DNA of 64,000 nt, from contig NZ_JABBFW010000006.1 in NCBI RefSeq assembly GCF_012927045.1, positions 62,001 through 126,000 on the forward strand, given 5' to 3'. Shown piece after piece: positions 15,223 to 25,053 of the stretch. The notes under the pieces were generated by a model, which was not told the origin of the DNA, searched no databases, and worked only from the letters and a program-made list of their open reading frames with translations. This stretch comes from Azohydromonas caseinilytica. Lineage in GTDB: Bacteria > Pseudomonadota > Gammaproteobacteria > Burkholderiales > Burkholderiaceae_C. The translations under genes were made by a program, and so were the position numbers. How positions within the stretch are numbered: the stretch's first letter is position 1; each line of letters opens with the position of its first letter.

Positions 15223-15846
15223 ATGACCGTCAAGGTCCTGATCCTGGAAGGCAACCCGGTCGCGCGCGGCTTCCTGGGCCGCGTCGTGCGCGAGAGCTTC
15301 AGCGATGCGATCAGCATCACCGAGGCCGGCGACACGCAGGGCGCGCGGCGCCAGATCGCACAGGCCGGCCCCGATCCTTTCCGGCTGGTGCTCATCGACC
15401 TGGAGCTGCCCGACGGCCAGGCGCTGGAGCTGCTGGCCGAGCTGGCCGGCCAGCCGGCGCTGTGCCTCGTGACCACGCTGTACGCCGACGACGAGCACCT
15501 CTTTCCCGCGCTGCAACGCGGCGCCGACGGCTACCTGTTCAAGGAAGACCGCTTCGAGCTGCTGGTGGAGGCGCTGCAGCGCACGGTGCGCGGCCAGCCG
15601 CCGCTGTCGCCGGCCATCGCGCGGCGGCTGCTGTCGCATTTCCGCGCCGGCGCGTTCGCCGCGGGGCCGAGCCGGCCACCGGCCTGGCCCAATGAGCCGC
15701 CACAGCTCACGCCCCGCGAAAACGAAGTCCTCACCTTCCTGAGCAAGGGCTTCACGATCAAGGAGATCGCCGGGCTGCTGCGGCTCGACTGGTCCAGCGT
15801 CAACGACCAGATCCTGGCCATCTACCGCAAGCTCAAGCCCGGCTGA
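15223..15846 (+). CDS. LuxR/NarL-type response regulator with atypical receiver
   Basis: 207-residue regulator: receiver domain (about 1-120) plus a C-terminal helix-turn-helix (about 155-205; [29 protein letters not shown]). The expected phospho-acceptor is D59 ([11 protein letters not shown]) and the conserved lysine is in GYLFKED. The N-terminal acidic pair that binds Mg2+ is not the usual DD: the strand reads VLILEGNP. The HTH ends early, right after the recognition helix. No kinase gene is adjacent. The target is unknown. ATG at 15223 is preceded by GGGAGGA. Divergent from surE. Confidence 0.85.
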   Translation: MTVKVLILEGNPVARGFLGRVVRESFSDAISITEAGDTQGARRQIAQAGPDPFRLVLIDLELPDGQALELLAELAGQPALCLVTTLYADDEHLFPALQRGADGYLFKEDRFELLVEALQRTVRGQPPLSPAIARRLLSHFRAGAFAAGPSRPPAWPNEPPQLTPRENEVLTFLSKGFTIKEIAGLLRLDWSSVNDQILAIYRKLKPG

Positions 15847-15873
15847 GCCGAGCGGCCACCCCGCGCAGCCTGC

Positions 15874-16245
15874 TCACTCCTCCACCGCGTCCAGCACCAG
15901 CGACACGCGCTGCACGCCCTGCACGGCGGTGGTGGCCAGCAGCCGCAGCGGGCGCCCCGGCGGCAGCCGCAGGCTGAAGCGGTAATCCAGCGAGTCGCTG
16001 CCTTCGGCGCTGTCCACGCGGCGCGACCAGCGCAGCGCGCCGTCCACCGACACGCGCAGCTCGTGCCAGGCCTCGGCCGCGTCCGCGCGCCGGCGCACGG
16101 CGAAGCGGCAGTCCAGCTCGAAGTGACGTTCGCGCAGCGCGTCGGCCGGAATGTCCAGCCGCGCCACGTCGGCGCTGCCCGCGTCCAGGGTCCAGCGCTC
16201 GCGCGGTCCCTGCGCGCCCTGTCGGATGCTGTGTTCTTTGCCCAT
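15874..16245 (-). CDS. Hypothetical protein downstream of norR
   Basis: 123-residue soluble protein I cannot assign. It begins MGKEHSIRQGAQGPRERWTL and contains alternating polar/hydrophobic strands (FELDCRFAVRRR, WHELRVSVDG, LDYRFSLRLPPGRPLRLLA) suggesting an all-beta fold; no signal peptide or membrane segment. It starts 11 bases after the norR stop on the same strand, so it is probably co-transcribed with norR. The reading frame is favoured over overlapping alternatives because it has strong third-position GC and an ATG just after norR. Confidence 0.6.
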   Translation of the reverse strand: MGKEHSIRQGAQGPRERWTLDAGSADVARLDIPADALRERHFELDCRFAVRRRADAAEAWHELRVSVDGALRWSRRVDSAEGSDSLDYRFSLRLPPGRPLRLLATTAVQGVQRVSLVLDAVEE

Positions 16246-16255
16246 CCGCGCGAGC

Positions 16256-17830
<1,575 letters not shown>

Positions 17831-17842
17831 GACCACATTGTT

Positions 17843-17875
17843 GTCCGTTTGACTACCACATATCGTGGTCAAGAC
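17843..17875. promoter_or_regulatory. Two NorR-type enhancer sites (GT-N7-AC)
   Basis: GTCCGTTTGAC at 17843-17853 and GTGGTCAAGAC at 17865-17875 fit the GT-N7-AC core described for NorR sites, 22 bases apart. An inverted repeat ACCAC-N5-GTGGT (17855-17869) overlaps the second. They lie 56-88 bp upstream of the sigma-54 promoter of hmp and just ahead of norR, so they could also mediate autoregulation. Confidence 0.6.
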
Positions 17876-17930
17876 GACAACAGCCCCACTCGACTTGTTC
17901 TGAATCAAGCACTTGGCGCGTCCCGTAGGG

Positions 17931-17947
17931 CTGGCCCGAGTCTTGAT
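17931..17947 (+). promoter_or_regulatory. Sigma-54 promoter of the flavohemoglobin gene
   Basis: CTGGCCCGAGTCTTGAT matches the -24/-12 pattern (consensus YTGGCACG-N4-TTGCW) with the invariant GG and correct spacing; one mismatch in each element. It lies 36 bp upstream of the hmp start codon, downstream of NorR-type sites. Confidence 0.75.
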
Positions 17948-17982
17948 ATCAGGCAAGCCATCCAAGTCCAGGAGAACCCGAC

Positions 17983-19170
17983 ATGCTGTCGCCCAAGACG
18001 ATCGAGATCGTGAAGGCCACCGTTCCCGTGCTGCAGCAGCACGGCGAGGCGATCACCCGTCACTTCTATCCGCTGATGTTCCGCGAGCGGCCGGAGGTGA
18101 AGGCTTTCTTCAACGAGGCGCACCAGGCCCACGGCTCGCAGCCGCGCGCGCTGGCGCATGCGGTGCTGGCCTACGCCGCCAACATCGACCGGCTGCAGGA
18201 GCTGGCCGGCGAGCTGCCGCGCATCATCCACAAGCACGTGGCGCTGGGCGTGCAGCCGCAGCACTACCCCATCGTCGGCGAGTACCTGCTGCGCGCCATC
18301 CGCGAGGTGCTGGGCGCGGCGGCCACCGACGAGGTCATCAACGCCTGGGGCGAGGCCTACGGCCTGCTGGCCAAGGTGCTGATCGACGCCGAGGAGCAGG
18401 TCTACGCCGAGAACGCCGGACGCCCCGGCGGCTGGCGCGGCGCGCGCACCTTCCGCGTCGTGCGCCGCGAGGTGGAGAGCGAGCTGATCACCTCCTTCTA
18501 CCTGGCGCCGGCCGACGGCGGCACGCTGCCCGCGTACCGCCCCGGCCAGTACCTGACGCTGCTGCTGGACATCGACGGCCAGCCCACGCGGCGCAACTAC
18601 TCGCTGTCCGGCGCGCCGGGCCAGGACAACTGGCGCATCAGCGTCAAGCGCGAGCCCGGCGGCAAGGTCTCGAACTGGCTGCACGACCATGCCCAGGTCG
18701 GCACCGAGCTGCAGGTGCTGCAGCCCGCGGGCGACTTCACCCTGGACGAGGAGGAGTCCCACCGGCCGCTGCTGCTGATCACGGGCGGCGTGGGCATCAC
18801 GCCGGCGATGAGCATGCTGGAGACCCTGGCCGACACCGGCCGGCCCATCCACTTCCTGCATGCCGCGCGCCATGGCGGCGTGCATGCCTTCCGCGAGCGC
18901 GTGCAGGCGCTGGCGACGCAGCATCCCAACGTGCAGGCCTTCTTCCTGTACGACGAGCCGCGCGCAGGCGACAAGCCGCACGGCGTGGGCCGCCTCACGC
19001 CCGAGGTGCTGGCGCAGCACCTGCCCGCCGACCGCGACGTGGACCTGTACTTCCTGGGCCCGAAGCCGTTCATGCAGAGCGTGCGCAAGCACGCGCTGGC
19101 CCTGGGCGTGCACCCCGAGCGGCTGCGCTGGGAGTTCTTCGGCCCGCTGGAGGCGCTGGACGCGGCCTGA
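17983..19170 (+). CDS. hmp: Flavohemoglobin / nitric oxide dioxygenase Hmp
   Basis: Converts NO and O2 to nitrate using NAD(P)H, a cytoplasmic NO detoxification enzyme. 395 residues, standard length. Globin domain (1-140) with the distal segment and proximal histidine region IHKHVALGVQPQHYPIVGEY; FAD-binding domain with RPGQYLTLLLD and RNYSLSG; NAD-binding domain with LLLITGGVGITPAMSMLE and a C-terminal LRWEFFGPLE. Directly divergent from norR and preceded by a sigma-54 promoter, so expression should be NO-inducible (inference from sites). Confidence 0.97.
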   Translation: MLSPKTIEIVKATVPVLQQHGEAITRHFYPLMFRERPEVKAFFNEAHQAHGSQPRALAHAVLAYAANIDRLQELAGELPRIIHKHVALGVQPQHYPIVGEYLLRAIREVLGAAATDEVINAWGEAYGLLAKVLIDAEEQVYAENAGRPGGWRGARTFRVVRREVESELITSFYLAPADGGTLPAYRPGQYLTLLLDIDGQPTRRNYSLSGAPGQDNWRISVKREPGGKVSNWLHDHAQVGTELQVLQPAGDFTLDEEESHRPLLLITGGVGITPAMSMLETLADTGRPIHFLHAARHGGVHAFRERVQALATQHPNVQAFFLYDEPRAGDKPHGVGRLTPEVLAQHLPADRDVDLYFLGPKPFMQSVRKHALALGVHPERLRWEFFGPLEALDAA

Positions 19171-19458
19171 CGCCGCGCCGTACCCAGGCCCGGCCGGGCC
19201 GCCCGCAGATTTCCACTGCGGGAGTGAAAGTGCGCGAGAGGCTTCTCGCTCATCTTCACTCCGGCGGTGCAGATGAAGGTTTCACCCGGCCGGGCCGCCT
19301 TTCGGCACGGGCTGCGGGTCTTCCCGCAAGGCTCGGCCATGAGCGCGGTCTGAACCAAGGCGTGGGCACTTGCCCCGACCTTGGAGCCCCTACGGGCGGT
19401 GGGTCTAGCCGCCAGCGCCCAGACTCCCGCCCTTTCCCTCTTCTCATCCTTGCGCTTG
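19171..19458. other. Non-coding gap between hmp and the HPP gene with imperfect palindrome
   Basis: About 290 bp without a convincing gene. It holds an imperfect inverted repeat at 19221-19262 (outer arms GGAGTGAA / TTCACTCC, inner arms GCGAGA / TCTCGC) that could act as an hmp terminator or be a REP-like element. No T-run follows. Confidence 0.5.
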
Positions 19459-20634
19459 ATGCTGTTGGCCTCGCGTCTGAAACACCTGCTGCCGCCGCGC
19501 ATGGACGTGGCATTCACGGAACGGTTGCGCGCCGCCGGCGGTGGGCTGGCCGGCATCCTGATGACGGCCTTGCTGGCGCGCTCGCTGCTGAACGCCGGCC
19601 AGCCCGCGCTCATCGCGCCGATGGGCGCCTCGGCCGTGCTGCTGTTCGCGCTGCCGGCCAGCCCGCTGGCCCAGCCCTGGTCGGTGCTGGGCGGCAACAT
19701 GGTCTCGGCCACGGTCGGCATGGCTTGCGCGCTGGCGCTGGGCAACACGCCGCTCGGCGCCGCGCTGGCCCTGGGGCTGGCGCTGCTGGCCATGTTCGCG
19801 CTGCGCTGCCTGCATCCCCCGGGCGGGGCCATTGCGCTCACCGCGGTGCTGGGCGGCCCGGCCCTGCACGCCCAGGGCTTTCACTTCGTGCTGGCGCCGG
19901 TGGGGGTGAACACGGCGCTGATGCTGGTGGCGGCGGTGCTCTACAACCGGGCCACCGGCCGCGACTACCCGCACCGCGTCGCGCCGGCGGTGAGCCACGG
20001 CACCAAGGACCCCGCGCCCAACCAGCGCCTGGGCTTCACGCACGAGGACCTGGACGCCGTGCTGCACCGCTACGGCCAGGTGCTGGACGTGGACCGCGAA
20101 GACCTGGAAAGCCTGCTGCACCAGGCCGAGATGGAGGCCTACCGGCGCCGCTTCGGCGTGATCCGCTGCGGCGACATCATGTCGCGCGACGTGGTGACGC
20201 TGGAGTTCGGCACGCCGCTGCAGGAGGCCTGGAACCTGCTGCGGCGCCACCGCGTCAAGGCGCTGCCGGTGATCGACCGCGCCCGGCGCGTGATCGGCAT
20301 CGTCACGCTGGTGGACTTCATGAAGCACGCGGGGCTGGACCGCCATGAGGGCTGGGCGCGCCAGCTGCGCGACTTCCTGCGACCCGACGGCCTGGTGCAC
20401 GGCACCAAGCCCGAGGTGGTGGGCCAGATCATGACCACCGGCGTGCACACGGCCACCGCGGACACGCACATCGTCGAGCTCGTGCCGCTGCTGTCGGACC
20501 TGGGGCTGCACCACATCCCCATCGTCGACGCCGAGTACCGCCTGGTCGGCATGGTCACGCAGTCGGACCTGGTCGCCGCGCTCTACCGCGGGCGCCTGGA
20601 CGAGGCCACCGGCTTCGAAAAAGCAGTTGCCTGA
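19459..20634 (+). CDS. HPP family membrane protein with CBS domain pair
   Basis: About 391 residues. The N-terminal HPP domain has four hydrophobic segments (between about 20 and 165) including LIAPMGASAVLLFALP and the family name motif in LRCLHPPGGAIALTA. Two CBS domains follow (about 235-290, IMSRDVVTLEFGTPLQEAW; about 320-380, IMTTGVHTATADTHIVELV). HPP proteins have been implicated in nitrite transport in chloroplasts and cyanobacteria; adjacency to hmp hints at nitrogen-oxide handling, but this is inference. The start is uncertain: 19459 fits family N-termini, 19501 is an alternative, and no clear ribosome site is seen for either. Confidence 0.85.
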   Translation: MLLASRLKHLLPPRMDVAFTERLRAAGGGLAGILMTALLARSLLNAGQPALIAPMGASAVLLFALPASPLAQPWSVLGGNMVSATVGMACALALGNTPLGAALALGLALLAMFALRCLHPPGGAIALTAVLGGPALHAQGFHFVLAPVGVNTALMLVAAVLYNRATGRDYPHRVAPAVSHGTKDPAPNQRLGFTHEDLDAVLHRYGQVLDVDREDLESLLHQAEMEAYRRRFGVIRCGDIMSRDVVTLEFGTPLQEAWNLLRRHRVKALPVIDRARRVIGIVTLVDFMKHAGLDRHEGWARQLRDFLRPDGLVHGTKPEVVGQIMTTGVHTATADTHIVELVPLLSDLGLHHIPIVDAEYRLVGMVTQSDLVAALYRGRLDEATGFEKAVA

Positions 20635-20654
20635 GAAAAAAACGATAGAAACGC

Positions 20655-20682
20655 TTGACAGCTGCTGAAAATGCTTTAAACT
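20655..20682 (+). promoter_or_regulatory. Sigma-70 promoter of tRNA-Leu
   Basis: Consensus TTGACA (20655-20660), 16 bp spacer, TAAACT (20677-20682; 4 of 6 matches), ending 24 bp before the tRNA. Confidence 0.7.
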
Positions 20683-20706
20683 GCGCAGCTTCTGAGACGA
20701 ACACCT

Positions 20707-20791
<85 letters not shown>

Positions 20792-20796
20792 AAAAG

Positions 20797-20822
20797 AAAA
20801 GCCGGCCATGTGCCGGCTTTTC
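20797..20822 (+). terminator. Terminator of tRNA-Leu
   Basis: AAAAGCCGGC - CATGT - GCCGGCTTTT, a perfect 10 bp stem ending in T-run, six bases after the tRNA CCA. Confidence 0.88.
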
Positions 20823-20845
20823 CCATTTCTGGGCCCAGTTCAGCT

Positions 20846-22135
20846 TCACTGCCCCGGCCGGCCGGCCAAGACCGCCAGATTCATCAGCTCTGCGGCGCCT
20901 ACCACGCCCACCTGCCCGCACAGCGCCTTCTCGCCTTCGTAGCCCTGCGCGCGCGCCTGCTCGTAGGCCTGTTGCGTGGCCAGCGCCCGCGTGCCCTGCG
21001 CCTTGTTGTGCTTCTCCAGCTTGGCCGCGAGGTTCACCGCGTCGCCGATGACGGTGTATTCCAGGTGCCGGCCGTCGCCGACGATGCCGAACACCACCTC
21101 GCCCGTGGCCAGCCCCGCGCCCACGTCCGGCGCCGCCAGACCGGCCCGGGTGCGCGCCGCGCGCCAGCCGTCCACCGCCCGCACGATCTCGTCCACCGCG
21201 CGCAGCGCCCGCGCGGCGTAGACGGCGTCGGGCGCCACGGCGCCGAAGCTGGCCAGGATGCCGTCGCCCAGGTACTTGTCGATGCTGCCGCCATGGCGCC
21301 GCACGATGGGCACCACCAGGCGCTGGTATTCGCCCAGCAGCGCGATCACGCCCTCCGGGCCCAGGCGGGCGGCGGCCGGCGTGAAGCCGCGCAGGTCCAG
21401 GAACAGGATCGCCACCTGGCGCCGCTCGCCCTGCCCCGCGCTCAGCGCCGCCTCCGAGGCCGTGATGCGCCGCGCCACCGCGGCGTCGAAGAAGAGGGAC
21501 AGGTCCGCCACCGCGTGCTGCTGCGCCAGCGCCCGCCGCAGCAGCGAGCGCGCGCGGGCCAGGGCCAGCGTCAGCGTGGCGGTGAACAGGGCCAGCGCCA
21601 GCAGCCGCTGCGCCTCGGCGCCGAAGTGGATCTGGAAGGAGCGCAGCGCGGTGACGTAGTCCCAGGTCAGCGGATTGGAAGGCGCGCGCCACAGCGACCA
21701 GCCCAGCAGCGCGACCCAACCCAGCAGCGCCGTGCCCCCCGACACCGCCACCCACAGCGGCTCGAAGCGCAGCGCGCGCAGCCCGATCAGCACGAAGACG
21801 TAGACGAAGGCCGGGCCCTTGAGCGCGAACTGCGGCGGCTGCTCGTACTGCAGGTGCAGCAGCGCCAGCGTGCCGATGAGCACCGCCATCTCCGCCACCA
21901 CGCCGGCAGCCAGCAGCGCGGGGCCGAGCTGGCCGGTCCAGGCGGCGTAGAGGCGCAGCAGCACCAGCAGCGCGAACAGGCTCAGGCCCAGCGGCACGGC
22001 CTGCACCGGCGCATCGGGCGCGAAGTCCGGCGGCGTGGCCGCCACGCCCAGCGCCAGCCCCGCGGCCAGCAGCAGCTGCACGCCCGCCACCAGCAGCTCG
22101 GCGCGGAACTGCTCCGCCTGCAGCGCCTGCCGCAC
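20846..22135 (-). CDS. Class III adenylate/guanylate cyclase with membrane N-terminus
   Basis: 429 residues. The N-terminal half has six or so hydrophobic segments (about 15-200), then a class III cyclase domain (about 240-410): VAILFLDLRGFTP (metal-binding Asp), YLGDGILASFGA (second Asp and turn), GIVGDGRHLEYTVIGDAVNLAAKLE. Signal input is unknown. The start is a GTG at 22133-22135; the open frame extends only to a TAG 51 bases upstream without a better initiator. Convergent with tRNA-Leu. Substrate (ATP versus GTP) cannot be settled from what I see. Confidence 0.88.
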   Translation of the reverse strand: MRQALQAEQFRAELLVAGVQLLLAAGLALGVAATPPDFAPDAPVQAVPLGLSLFALLVLLRLYAAWTGQLGPALLAAGVVAEMAVLIGTLALLHLQYEQPPQFALKGPAFVYVFVLIGLRALRFEPLWVAVSGGTALLGWVALLGWSLWRAPSNPLTWDYVTALRSFQIHFGAEAQRLLALALFTATLTLALARARSLLRRALAQQHAVADLSLFFDAAVARRITASEAALSAGQGERRQVAILFLDLRGFTPAAARLGPEGVIALLGEYQRLVVPIVRRHGGSIDKYLGDGILASFGAVAPDAVYAARALRAVDEIVRAVDGWRAARTRAGLAAPDVGAGLATGEVVFGIVGDGRHLEYTVIGDAVNLAAKLEKHNKAQGTRALATQQAYEQARAQGYEGEKALCGQVGVVGAAELMNLAVLAGRPGQ

Positions 22136-22200
22136 CCGCGGCGGCAGCGCCGCGCCGCAGGCATTGAGCAGCAGCCAGGAGCGCTAGGACGACGCGCCCA

Positions 22201-22569
22201 TCACGCGCCCCCGCCGGCGATGCGCTCGCAGGTGCCCGCGGGCAGGCTGATCCACTCCTCGGCGCCGCGGTCCTCACGGGCCTGGCCGGCGCAGGCGTGG
22301 CGGCTGGTGCCGCAGTCGTTGCGCCCGGCGCGCACGACGCCGTGGCAGCGCTCGCGCTCCAGGGCGAACTGGGCACCGGGCGCGCTGAGCACATGGGTGT
22401 AGCGCTGCACCGCCGCCGCGGCCGCGATCAGCGCGCCGCCGAGCACCAGCGCGTTGCCCAGCGCCGTGGCCCGGCCCGGGGCGATGCGCAGCGGCGGCAC
22501 CGCCGCCTCGTCGTCCGCACCGTCGTGGCCGGGTGGCAGGCCCGCCGCGGAGTGAATGTCCGCGCTCAT
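22201..22569 (-). CDS. Membrane-anchored bufferin-like (DUF2282) cysteine peptide
   Basis: 122 residues: an N-terminal cytoplasmic stretch of about 35, one transmembrane helix (about 38-55, [18 protein letters not shown]) and a C-terminal DUF2282 region with cysteines 75, 86, 93 and 114 ([27 protein letters not shown]). Cysteine spacing C-x10-C-x6-C-x20-C is identical to that of the bufferin precursor at 26528-26851, but here a membrane anchor replaces the cleavable signal peptide. It overlaps the YeeE/YedE transporter gene by four bases (ATGA), so the two are translationally coupled. Family: bufferins are copper-binding modified peptides; whether this one is modified is unknown. Confidence 0.8.
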   Translation of the reverse strand: MSADIHSAAGLPPGHDGADDEAAVPPLRIAPGRATALGNALVLGGALIAAAAAVQRYTHVLSAPGAQFALERERCHGVVRAGRNDCGTSRHACAGQAREDRGAEEWISLPAGTCERIAGGGA

Positions 22570-23534
22570 TGCCATCCCCTGCGTGCCGCCGGCGCGCGCA
22601 GCCCGGCCGCCAAGCGCATCGCGGCGGCGATGGAGAGGCACATCACCGTGAAGGCCAGCCAGGCGTGCGGGTGAAACAGCGGCAGCCCGACCAGCACCAG
22701 GGCGTCGTTGGAGCCCGGGATCAGCAGGCTGCCCGCGGCCATGAGCGCGCCGCCGACCAGGCTGCGCGCCCACTGCGCCGGCGTGGGCCATTCGCTCCTG
22801 AGCCGCCCGGCCGTCCAGCCGCCCAGCAGCGCCCCGCCCAGCAGCGCGGCCAGCAGCGCCAGCGGCAGCGCCGGCTGCGCCGCCATGCGCCGCGCCAGCG
22901 CGGCCAGCAGGTCCGTGTAGGCCCAGGCGCCGGCCATGAGCCAGCTCAGCAGGAACGTGAGGCCGATCACGGCGGTGGCCGCATGCGGTGCCCACACCCG
23001 CGCCGCGAGCGAGCGCCCCCCGCCACCGCGCAGGCCGCGCACCAGGCGCCAGGCGGCGAACAGCACGAAGGCCGCAGCCAGCGGCGCCTGGGGCAAGCCG
23101 CCGGACTGGGCCGACGGCTGGACGGCCGGTGCCGCGCCCAGCACCTGGATGCCCAGGCAGCCCAGAAAGAACCCGGCCGGCACGGCGGCCTGCGCCCACT
23201 GCCCCGAGCCCAGGCGCGCGATGGCGCCGAAGACGCAGGCGCCGTTGATCCACGCGCCCAGCCCCAGCAGCACCGCGCCCAGCACGGTGTGCAGGCCCGG
23301 CGGCTGCGGCGCCGGCATGGCGCGGGTCCAGCCCAGCGCCTGCGCCAGCGCCAGCCCGCCGGCCACCCAGAGAGCAGCCTCGCCCATGGCGCGCAGCCGC
23401 CGGGTGCTGCGCTGGCGCAGGATTTCCTCCACGGCCGCGACGGTGCAGGTGCCGCCGCGCTGAATGGCAAAGCCCATGAGGGCGACGGCGCCTAGGACGG
23501 TCGCCAGGGCGAAGGGGGTGAGTGAGGGTTCCAT
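22566..23534 (-). CDS. YeeE/YedE family sulfur-compound transporter
   Basis: 322-residue polytopic membrane protein (about nine hydrophobic segments). Conserved Cys-containing signatures [16 protein letters not shown] near the N-terminus and [17 protein letters not shown] near 95 mark the YeeE/YedE (DUF395) family, whose characterised member TsuA imports thiosulfate. Overlaps the membrane-anchored bufferin-like gene downstream. A link between sulfur import and a sulfur-rich, copper-binding peptide is attractive but inferred. Confidence 0.85.
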   Translation of the reverse strand: MEPSLTPFALATVLGAVALMGFAIQRGGTCTVAAVEEILRQRSTRRLRAMGEAALWVAGGLALAQALGWTRAMPAPQPPGLHTVLGAVLLGLGAWINGACVFGAIARLGSGQWAQAAVPAGFFLGCLGIQVLGAAPAVQPSAQSGGLPQAPLAAAFVLFAAWRLVRGLRGGGGRSLAARVWAPHAATAVIGLTFLLSWLMAGAWAYTDLLAALARRMAAQPALPLALLAALLGGALLGGWTAGRLRSEWPTPAQWARSLVGGALMAAGSLLIPGSNDALVLVGLPLFHPHAWLAFTVMCLSIAAAMRLAAGLRAPAARRGWQ

Positions 23535-23838
23535 GGAGGGCTCCTTGAATCTCGATGCTCCGGAGCGGAAGGCCGCGAGCTGCTGGCCGTGAGTGGGACG
23601 TCTCGCTCACCACTTCGCCGTCCCACGCATGCGAAGTGCTGTCCGGGAAAGTTGCTGGACGTTGGCCGTGAGCTGGTGTGTTGAGCGCCCCACTTCGTCA
23701 TTCCCGCGCCGGCGGGAATGACGAAGTAGAAGGCGGAACAGCTCCGCCTCCGGGCCACCGCGAAGCCGCTGCGTTCTGCGGACAGTGATTGGTGCCGAAC
23801 CCGTGACGCCCTCGCTCAGCCCCCGGCCCGCCCTCGCC
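23535..23838. other. Intergenic region with REP-like palindromes
   Basis: 304 bp between the transporter start and the patatin stop. I see no gene. It contains a perfect palindrome (23692-23727, listed separately) and looser inverted repeats around 23590-23640 (GTGAGTGGGACG ... CGTCCCAC). No match to the GTGAYC operator of the neighbouring bufferin locus was found. Confidence 0.6.
23692..23727. repeat. Perfect 16-bp-arm palindrome of ATTCCC-N8-GGGAAT type
   Basis: ACTTCGTCATTCCCGC - GCCG - GCGGGAATGACGAAGT. The core ATTCCC-N8-GGGAAT matches the pattern described for neisserial dRS3 repeats; comparable palindromes are frequent in betaproteobacterial intergenic DNA. No T-run, so a REP-type element rather than a standard terminator. 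Confidence 0.65.
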
Positions 23839-24900
23839 TCACAAGAACTCCCCCCGGATGTCCACGCTCGACCTCACCCCCAGCGCGTCGAAGTGCTGCT
23901 CCAGCCAGCGCCCCGCGTGCGCGCGGCCCGCGTCGCGCAGCTCGGTGAGAAAACCCCAGTCGCAATTGAGCTTGCTGGCGGCGCTGTAGCCGCTCATTAC
24001 GTCGTCGGCGCGGAGGGAGTGGATGAGCATGTGCTTGAACTCGTCGCCGGAGAGCTTGCCGCGCTCGATCAGCGCGGTGACGAAGGCGATGGCGCGCATC
24101 TCGCGCATCAGCGAGGAGTTGAAGCTGACCTCGTTGAGCCGGTTCAGGATCTCGCCGGCGCTGCGCGGCACGCCGCGGCGCACGATCGGGTTGAGGTGCA
24201 CGATCAGCACGTCGCGCGCATTGCAGTCGTAGATCAGCGGGTAGATGGCCGGGTTGCCCATGTAGCCGCCATCCCAGTAGGGCTCGCCGTCGATCATCAC
24301 CGACTGGAACAGGAAGGGCAGGCAGGCCGAGGCCAACACCGCGTCGGCGTTGACGTCGGCGCAGCTGAAGATGCGCACCTTGCAGGTCTGCACGTTGGTG
24401 GCGCACAGGAACAGCTTCACCGCCGACTCGCGCCGCAGCCGCTCGAAGTCCACATGCGCCTCCAGCACCTGGCGCAGCGGGTTGAGGTTCAGCGGATTGA
24501 GCTGGTACGGCGAGAACACCCGCGTCAGGAACTCCATCCACAGGTGGGCCGGCGATTGCTCCAGCAGGTGCTGCTGGAACCAGCCGGCCCAGGGCAGTGC
24601 CCGGTACGGGTTCCACTGCTGGCCGGCCTCGCTCACCGCGCGCCAGAAGGCTGCCAGCGCCTCGCGCGCGCCGTCGGGGCCGCCCACGGTCCAGCCATGG
24701 GCCAGCACCGCGGCGTTCATGGCGCCGGCGCTGGTGGCGCTGATGCCTTCGAAGCGGATACGGCCGTCCTCGATCAGCCGGTCCAGCACGCCCCAGGCGA
24801 AGGCGCCATGCGCGCCCCCGCCCTGCAGGGCCAGGTTGACCGTCTTCACTTCGGGCCGCAGGGCCGCGCGCCGGCGGCCGGGTTGCACGCGCATGTCCAT
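23839..24900 (-). CDS. Patatin-like phospholipase / acyl hydrolase
   Basis: 353 residues. Patatin domain with oxyanion loop ALQGGGAHGAFAWG, nucleophile elbow ATSAGAMNA (catalytic Ser, with Ala replacing the first Gly of GxSxG) and catalytic Asp in YWDGGYMGNP. ATG at 24898-24900 has GAGGAGA at ideal distance and is preferred over the start 51 bases upstream. Directly downstream of a 3-hydroxybutyrate dehydrogenase gene; patatin proteins beside bdh genes are common in this group and may act in lipid or polyhydroxyalkanoate turnover (inference). Confidence 0.87.
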   Translation of the reverse strand: MDMRVQPGRRRAALRPEVKTVNLALQGGGAHGAFAWGVLDRLIEDGRIRFEGISATSAGAMNAAVLAHGWTVGGPDGAREALAAFWRAVSEAGQQWNPYRALPWAGWFQQHLLEQSPAHLWMEFLTRVFSPYQLNPLNLNPLRQVLEAHVDFERLRRESAVKLFLCATNVQTCKVRIFSCADVNADAVLASACLPFLFQSVMIDGEPYWDGGYMGNPAIYPLIYDCNARDVLIVHLNPIVRRGVPRSAGEILNRLNEVSFNSSLMREMRAIAFVTALIERGKLSGDEFKHMLIHSLRADDVMSGYSAASKLNCDWGFLTELRDAGRAHAGRWLEQHFDALGVRSSVDIRGEFL

Positions 24901-25053
24901 GACTTCTCCTCGATCGCTGCGTGGTTCGCTGCGTGGTGTCCTGGGCTTCATGGCTTTCCGCTCCGCGTGACTCCGTTCAGGCCGGGTCCATCTTCGGGCC
25001 CGGCCGGCAGGAGGTGTGTGGCTGACGGAAACCGATGGATGCCCTCGCGTCGC

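Noticed and set aside
17913-20348. An 811-codon open frame spanning hmp and the HPP gene in another frame
   Set aside because: Runs through two genes with clear family motifs in other frames; Ala/Arg/Pro-rich shadow.
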